A stretch of DNA of 64,000 nt from Sympetrum striolatum (taxonomy: Eukaryota > Arthropoda > Insecta > Odonata > Libellulidae): assembly GCA_947579665.1 (NCBI GenBank), contig OX388345.1:70609454-70673453 (forward strand), given 5' to 3'. Position numbers and translations under genes: made by a program. Positions 57,984 to 64,000 of this stretch are shown here, piece after piece (the first letter of the stretch is position 1; every line of letters begins with the position of its first letter). The notes under the pieces are model-generated. The model was not told where the DNA came from, made no database searches, and saw only the letters and a program-made list of their open reading frames with translations.

Positions 57984-59471
57984 ATGCCGCACTACTGAAG
58001 CCGGCGCGGCACCGGTGGGAGCCATGTTTATTACACGCGAATCCCATATAACTCATCGAGCAGTTTTCGACAAACACATAACCTACGTAGTTCGCACCTC
58101 ATATAACGGGCGAGAAAAATAAAAACCTGCTCCCTGATTATTCATTCCGCAAAGTTCGTGCCCCGGCTCAGCCTCCGAAGGCCAACTCCTTGCCTAACAG
58201 TCGGTCAAGAGAGTGCTAAAGAGTTCGGAGGTCGTCCATTTTCATTTCGAAGAGTTGTCCCCGCCGATCCGCGATCCTTTCCATTTCTAAACCACGGATG
58301 CTGTGTAGCAGGGCGTGAAGGGAGAGAGTGACTGGGGATCGACAATGTGGAAGTCACGGATCTCTTTCATCTTTCACTCGACCTCTTTCTCTCCATCCCC
58401 CCACCTCCATTTCCCCATCAGACACGCCTCTCGAGCCTAGCGACCCCGGTTAGAGACCCGACGGGGTCGGAAAAGAGCGCTTATTATTATTATTGCCCGG
58501 CTGTCCCAGACACCTACGTATTCCCTCCCCTCACAGTGCTGCCAACCGCTGAAATTGACTCCTTTTTATTCTCCGGGATATGGCTTTGATCTGGCTGTGG
58601 AGTCACCAATGCTCCGATCTCAACACTCGTATTTTTCCGATGTTTCTAGCTTGGAATTCTTAATAAAAGTATTAGAGTGACTAATAACTGTATCTTTGAA
58701 AGTGATTAATCACATTGATCGCGTACATTTTTTGTAAAGAAAATGGTACGTTCGAAATAGATGTATGAATTATGCTGATAAGGGACTATCTTGCCCAGAA
58801 GTGGCCTATTTATTGTAAGGGTACAATATATGCAGTTTAGATCTTCGCCTTACAAACTACGTTACGCAACTTGCATAAAACTCGCAAAATTTGAAGTGCT
58901 GTACCAATTTCAGTTCAATTAAAACTCAGGGCATCCACCTCTCCGCATGGATTGTGTTAGTAATAAACTTTTTTGTTGCTCATTTTATAATTCAATCATT
59001 AATTATTCATATTCATCGCATCATTCATTCAACATTCATATTGCCATATAGTGGGCTTGCTATATATTAATATTCAATTATATTTCTCTTTTACTTGTTT
59101 TATTTATTACGATGAAATAACATCAGCGTTTCTTTAACATTAAATTGTTAGTTATTGTCTTTTGCTGAGGACAAATTTGCAAACATTGGCTGATATACGA
59201 TTATCTGTAGATTCAAAAGGTTGCCTTTTCATTATTCCAATTTTTAATATTAAGTAGAAGAATTCTTCTGTGATTTCTTTTTCTTTCACTTCATTGTAAG
59301 GAATACTCATTGTATAGTTCATTTTTAAAAATGGTGAGACAGCTGATGTCAACGCAGATATTTTATAATCTGGAGGAATTAGCAACTAGATAAGCTTCCA
59401 TCTTGCTTCACGGCCGTGATCGCTCCATCTCCGGACTAATGGACAGGAAAATTGACGTTTAGAGAACTTAA
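57984..59471. other. GC-richer patch then AT-rich DNA
   Basis: 57990-58600 is GC- and CpG-richer and includes a (TTA)n run near 58480; the open frame at 58347-58589 (+) is low-complexity and unsupported. 58600-59471 is AT-rich. Confidence 0.4.
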
Positions 59472-59759
59472 TTCGCGTTTGATCGGTTGGACGTTTCGGA
59501 TTTCCCCTTTGATTGCGACGAGCACTCGTTGAGAAGTTGCGTCGAATGGATCAAGTCTTCAATCGAGAGTAATGCAGCAGGCCGTCGCGTTACTTTCGTC
59601 TTGAGGAGTAATTTCCATATTCGTATAGCGCGGTTCGCAGACGTTCGTTTTCTGATTGTCTCTCGAATGTCTAGAAAGATGAGTGAACTGGTCGATTACA
59701 GAATTCGGCTGCGTTCGTTGCAGCTTTTTCTAATTAACAGTGTGCTAGCTGAGGCGTAA
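59472..59759 (+). other. Open frame of 95 codons, unsupported as a gene
   Basis: The frame is open from just after a TAA at 59469 to the TAA at 59757. Its composition is more protein-like than most frames here (mixed Asp/Glu/Arg/Ser, with FPFDCDEHSLRSCVEWIKSS near the start). A TTTAG at about 59458-59462 could be a splice acceptor, but the in-frame TAA at 59469 would then fall inside the exon. No ATG lies near the start, no domain was recognised, and the end is an in-frame stop without a poly(A) signal nearby. Kept only as a low-confidence candidate exon or old transposon fragment. Confidence 0.15.
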
Positions 59760-59809
59760 GAAGGCAGCGGAAGACTGGGAAAAGGTTAATATATCTATCC
59801 TTCGTCGGG

Positions 59810-59906
59810 TATTGTTGAGATTGCCGTTGATCTACGTTAGTTGCAACAATGTATTACATTACGTAACAATACATTGTTTCATTGACCTCGAGTAATGCAT
59901 TGTTGC
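59810..59906 (+). repeat. Diverged member of the 180-bp repeat family
   Basis: ATTGTTGAGATTG, GATCTACGTTAGTTGCAACA and ATTACGTAACAAT match the core of the array at 49441-50080; the beginning and end of the unit are missing. Confidence 0.55.
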
Positions 59907-61841
59907 TTTCCTCGAATCACCTCTTTATTCAGCGACTTTTCTGTTCTTAATTTATGTTTTAATTATTTATTTTTCCGTTACAATTTGGTCTTCCGATCAA
60001 GTAGAAATGCCGGAATGAAGGCTAAGAAACTCATCATAATAATGTATTTTGGTACAAACCTTATTTCATTTATATTTGTCTCAATTTTATTCATGGCTTT
60101 GATGGAGTTAATGGGGTATGAATGATGTTATATACTGGCATTCATCGTGGTAAATCCTCATTGAATGCTAGTGAAAGTGAAATTCGTACTAAATAAGAAA
60201 GAGAATGAACACCGTCATTTCCACAAGATATAATTCAGACGACCCGTTTCGTCACGGAAAATTTTATCTATTATATGTGTTATCCAAACGTTTGTTGTGC
60301 TGCCATTAAGAAAAAGTTGTCCATGTATTCCATCGTGTTTCGAAGAGCATAGTGAAGTCAAACTACCTCAATCCTCACCTTACCCAGTAAGCCCTTCAGA
60401 TCCCCTCTCCATAAGATTTGTAGCTAATTTTGTGGGTTTAGAGGTTCAAACCGGCATCCTGACTGAACAGTATCATCTCTGCGCATTGCATTTCGTTCCT
60501 GTACTCCTCTTTGAATCGAATAATTTATTTTTAGCATCTATACATCATAAAACGTTAACAAGGAATTGCGTAAAATTTTCAGAATTTGTGAATTCATCCG
60601 TCCGAGGAAACTGTTGGAAAACGTCGCTTCTCAGTATAGAGACTATTCGTCGACGGTCGGAGTAGTCCGACCCTTAAAGTGTCCAAAAATATCTCGGCGA
60701 TTGGCGAGACCTTTGTATATGTTTTAAAGGAATTCTTCGTAAGAGTGTCACGTTCCTCGAGTAGATCTAAACGACGGGATATTTCCCCGAAGTATCTTTT
60801 CGTCTGGAAAAATCATACTGTTCCGCACAATCTCCTTCGATGGGGTCGTGGCATTTTCCGGGGAAGACTTTATCGTTATATTTTTTCCATGCTGCCTCGT
60901 TGATGGTTATGTAACGCAAGTTTTCTGGATGGAGTATCGATCCTCTCTGTTCTCCAGGCGCCGATTATCTGGCTCCTCCCCCGTTTTTCCCACCCCCTCT
61001 CCTAATTCGGTTCCCTCGTAATTCATTTGGTGTTTTTCCGTCGGAATCCGTGGAATGGTACGTAAATTTCATCCGGGCATTCTCTTGATTTCATGAATGA
61101 CCGAGTTCTTTCAACGAATGACCGGAAATAAAAAATTCCGGTTGAAAATCTCTCGCTGCGGATGACCTAACTTGGCACATGGTCCTGGGTATGAATATAT
61201 ATTCCGTTGAATTCTTTGAGCTTTTTGGCCTAGAATTTTTTCATTCACGCATGTCTTCAGTTTTAGGGTTTCTATCCGGAGTTCAGGGTAATGAAGAAAG
61301 TTTTTCAAGAGTGAAAGATAAATATATGAGACGAATTTAGTGAGAGACATAAGAAATTTCCATTGGTAAAATTGATTAAAAAGAAAGGTTCTCCCAATTT
61401 GTCTATGAGACCATACATTCAGGGAAAAGACAAAGGAGCGTAGCAATCAAATATTTTGAAGTACCCTTAAAATGGTAAAACTAATTTGGGGTAAAGTTTA
61501 GTGAAACGACATACTGGAATTAATTAAATTTAATTGTAACATATACCAAGAAAGCTTCATTTCCACGTATAAGGCAATTTCTTCTCTCCATCTATTTAAA
61601 TTATGAAAATGAACCAATATCAAAGACATCCAACATTTCATAAGAAGGATTAATGTATCGTATATCTATTATTTTAATAAGAAATTCATGCTATCCATAC
61701 TTGTATTTAGTACGAATCAACAATTGAATACTTACATGTATTTCAGTAACATTATACGCACAGATAAAATGACTTATAATCAAATTGTTGAAGCTATCGA
61801 TTGGTGACAATCTATCTCAGAAATGCAGTAACAGAATAACA
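59907..61841. other. Non-coding DNA, mixed composition
   Basis: 60290-61090 is of more balanced composition with 122- and 74-codon + frames (60297-60665 and 60679-60903) lacking ATG starts near conserved sequence and any domain. 61450-61841 is AT-rich. Confidence 0.4.
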
Positions 61842-62090
61842 GTGTAAAATTTTACAAAAATAATTGTGAGAAACAACAAAGTTATTTTTGTTACCATTCC
61901 TAAGGCTGTAGAATACTTATGAAAGGGTCTGGAAATATTATTGAAAGAGTTGAAGTTTTTCAGTCTACAATTTCACAAAAAACTGTGAGTCAGAAAAAAT
62001 TTATTTTTTTACCATTCTTGAGACTATATCGTAGAACACTTATGAATTGATCTAGAAATATTACTGAAAGAGTTCCGTCTTCCAGAAAGA
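61842..62090. repeat. Tandem duplication, unit about 123 bp
   Basis: Copies at about 61842-61963 and 61965-62090. Shared blocks in order are ATTTTACAAAAA / ATTTCACAAAAA, AATTGTGAG / AACTGTGAG, TTTTTxTTACCATTC, GTAGAA.ACTTATGAA and TCTGGAAATATTA / TCTAGAAATATTA followed by GAAAGAGTT. Clear alignment over the whole unit. Confidence 0.8.
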
Positions 62091-64000
62091 GGATATGGCA
62101 TCAATTAATGATGCATAAGCGTACGATGTTAGTATGCTTATAACCATCCATTAATCTGCATACATACCCTAGGAGATAAAGCCTTATCAAACACCCTTCA
62201 AACTAGATGGCGGCGAAATTGGATCGCTTTTTAAATGGTGAATAAAAAGCCCTTACTCCCCTTTCTCCGGCGCCAGTAGATTTGCGCCGGGATCTCTCGT
62301 TACGCAATCTCGGCGATCCCCTTCACATCTTCCGCGAGACCCAATCACTCAAATCCCCTGCGTCATCCGAAGGCCGCTATCGTTTTTGAGGACCCCACTT
62401 CGAGAGGCCCCAGAGATTCTTCTTTCATCTTTCCCTTCTCAGCAGGAATCCACCGCATCCCCCTCCCTTGGGGGCACCACCCCCATCAAAAGCCCAATAA
62501 CCCTTTCAAGGTGACCTCCAACCCCTTCCTGATACGCTTCCCACACCACCTCCCACTTACGATATCCAGTTTCTTCCTTATTCTTCCTAGTACCAGTTGT
62601 CCATTTGTGGAATTAGTCAGCCATTAAACCTGATAGATAAAAAATAATGTCTTTGGTTATGAGATTACCCCATTCAATTTGCATCAGAACTAGGGATGCT
62701 AGCTAGGGGCTTTTAGACGCTAGGCGAGGTCCTCATCCACGAAAGGAACCCTTTTCTAGGAATTCTCAGCGAAATACTTCAATTTTTTTCTTTAAGCGCG
62801 GTAAGTTCATTAGTTCTTGTTTCCTACTTCTGGAAAGTGCTTCAGTGTATGTTGAGTAAATCCAAATAATATATTTACAGCCTAGATCATATACTTATCG
62901 TCGGTGTACCTAGCAAATTAATTTAAAGTTTATCAATTACCGTATCAAGTTTATCAATTACCTTAAATCAAATACCCATCACTTTAGATAGAGATACCTC
63001 CTATTATTCCATAGTTTTGCAATTCTTGTCGTCGTGAAGTAACTGAACTTTCTGGGTAGGTTTTTCTATTTATCTCATAAGAAAATGGGATTTTTTCACT
63101 TTTATAGTTTTCACGAGCATCTTCACGATGTGAACTTTACTCTCTGGGGGACTCTGACATCCTAAATCCACCCCTGATAGGGTCGCTGTGGTTCATGAGC
63201 ATCCCCAGAAAATGTCATTCAGTCAAGATATGGAGAAATACTTTGAAATCTCCATAGTCAGTATTGCTTCATAGTGTTCGGTTCATTCCCATTTATTCCT
63301 CCCAATTACGTTTCTAGTTCCTTTCGTTTTAGCCCTTGATTTTGTATCACCTAAAAGGATACAAGTTCAACAAATAAAGGATTTAGTCAATCTTGTATTT
63401 TCATTGCTCTTAGAAGTCGTTATTGCATTCTTATAGTATCTTCATTGAATTTTTTCAACACATTTTTCATGAAAATACTTTGTTATAATATCTCATATGT
63501 GGCTTTGCTGTCTATGAAAGATGGGATAATCTCATACCACTAGGATATCCATCGGATACCACTCCGAAGGCCATCGCTAAACGACACTTATCTCCACCTC
63601 TCTTTGCAGTTACATGTATACCATTCCCTTCTTCCTTCTAGTTCCTTTTCCATATATTCTTCCCTGCTTCGTTCCCTATCTCCTCACTGCCTCCTCATCC
63701 GTCATGCTTTATCTCTTCTGCTGTCCATCTCTGCATCACTTCCTATCTGTCTTCCACTCGGTACATCTCTTTCGCCATTTGTCCGTTCCTATCACTCCTC
63801 TTCTCCTCTTCTTCCACGTCCTGGTTCGCCGTCGTTTCAAATCGGTTCCTATTAATTCCTCTATCGTTTCATCTCTTCCGCATCGTGATTTCTGATTTCT
63901 GAAAGATATATTACGCCAAAGCAAATAAAAATGTCTTGCTAAATGGAGAATTTCCTGAAAGAAATTTGTCACTTTGTGTTAGTTATTATATGAAATATAT
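62091..64000. other. Non-coding DNA with GC-richer and T+C-rich patches
   Basis: 62255-62590 is GC- and C-richer. 63600-63895 is strongly T+C-rich with two overlapping + frames (83 and 93 codons) whose leucine/serine/phenylalanine content follows from composition. The rest is AT-rich; no repeats recognised. Confidence 0.4.

Noticed and set aside
63604..63895. Overlapping 83- and 93-codon frames near the right edge
   Set aside because: Both follow from a T+C-rich strand; the reverse strand reads as Lys/Arg/Glu-rich with no recognisable domain.

Overview
The window looks like non-coding DNA from an arthropod nuclear genome, most likely an insect; I cannot place it more narrowly. It is AT-rich, and no open frame on either strand exceeds about 177 codons. 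Nothing resembles operons, Shine-Dalgarno sites or prokaryotic mobile elements. What can be read is a dense graveyard of eukaryotic repeats: a decayed LINE reverse transcriptase, LINE 3' tails, tRNA-derived SINEs, hAT-like and TA-flanked inverted-repeat elements, foldback elements, a Penelope-type hammerhead ribozyme motif, microsatellites, and many diverged two- or three-copy tandem duplications. The best reading is a large intron and/or intergenic region.

Layout. 0-10 kb is AT-rich with a LINE fragment at 0.6 kb and two foldback hairpins (3.7 and 5.5 kb). At 10.2-10.5 kb lies a hAT-like element. It is followed by the only gene-like signal I would defend: a GC/CpG-rich patch (10.74-11.06 kb) holding a possible first coding exon on the + strand (10909-10951) that ends in an ideal GTAAGT donor. 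If that exon is real, much of the DNA to its right may be its first intron, but no partner exon was recognised. 14-19.5 kb holds an inverted-repeat element, two copies of a palindromic element whose arms resemble tRNA T-arms, a 47-bp palindrome and the hammerhead motif (19371-19406). 22.9-25.2 kb has a candidate 1.2-kb inverted-repeat element; 26.9-27.1 kb an 18-bp minisatellite and a LINE tail; 31.6-32.2 kb a clean TA-flanked MITE; 32.4 kb a hAT end.

35-46 kb contains SINE heads (35.7, 37.5 kb), a 115-bp tandem array (36.8 kb), a composite element with exact 317-bp tandem units, a (CA)n tract and a terminal hairpin (42.5-43.3 kb), LINE tails (41.2 and 43.4 kb), and tandem duplications. 49.4-50.1 kb holds a 180-bp repeat with relatives at 28.4, 44.6, 52.7 and 59.8 kb. 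51.3-58 kb contains more tandem duplications, a perfect 34-bp palindrome (52634-52667), two copies of one SINE family and a GC-rich patch (54.3-55.5 kb). The last 6 kb is mostly plain AT-rich DNA with one 123-bp tandem duplication.

No group of genes works together here. The coherent story is repeat biology: several families share structured RNA or foldback DNA signatures, and short-period duplication recurs with many different unit lengths. No wholly new system can be asserted. The items most worth checking are the hammerhead motif, the 317-bp composite element, the T-arm-like palindromic element, the 180-bp family and the candidate exon. All judgements were made by eye; no alignments, folds or database searches were run.
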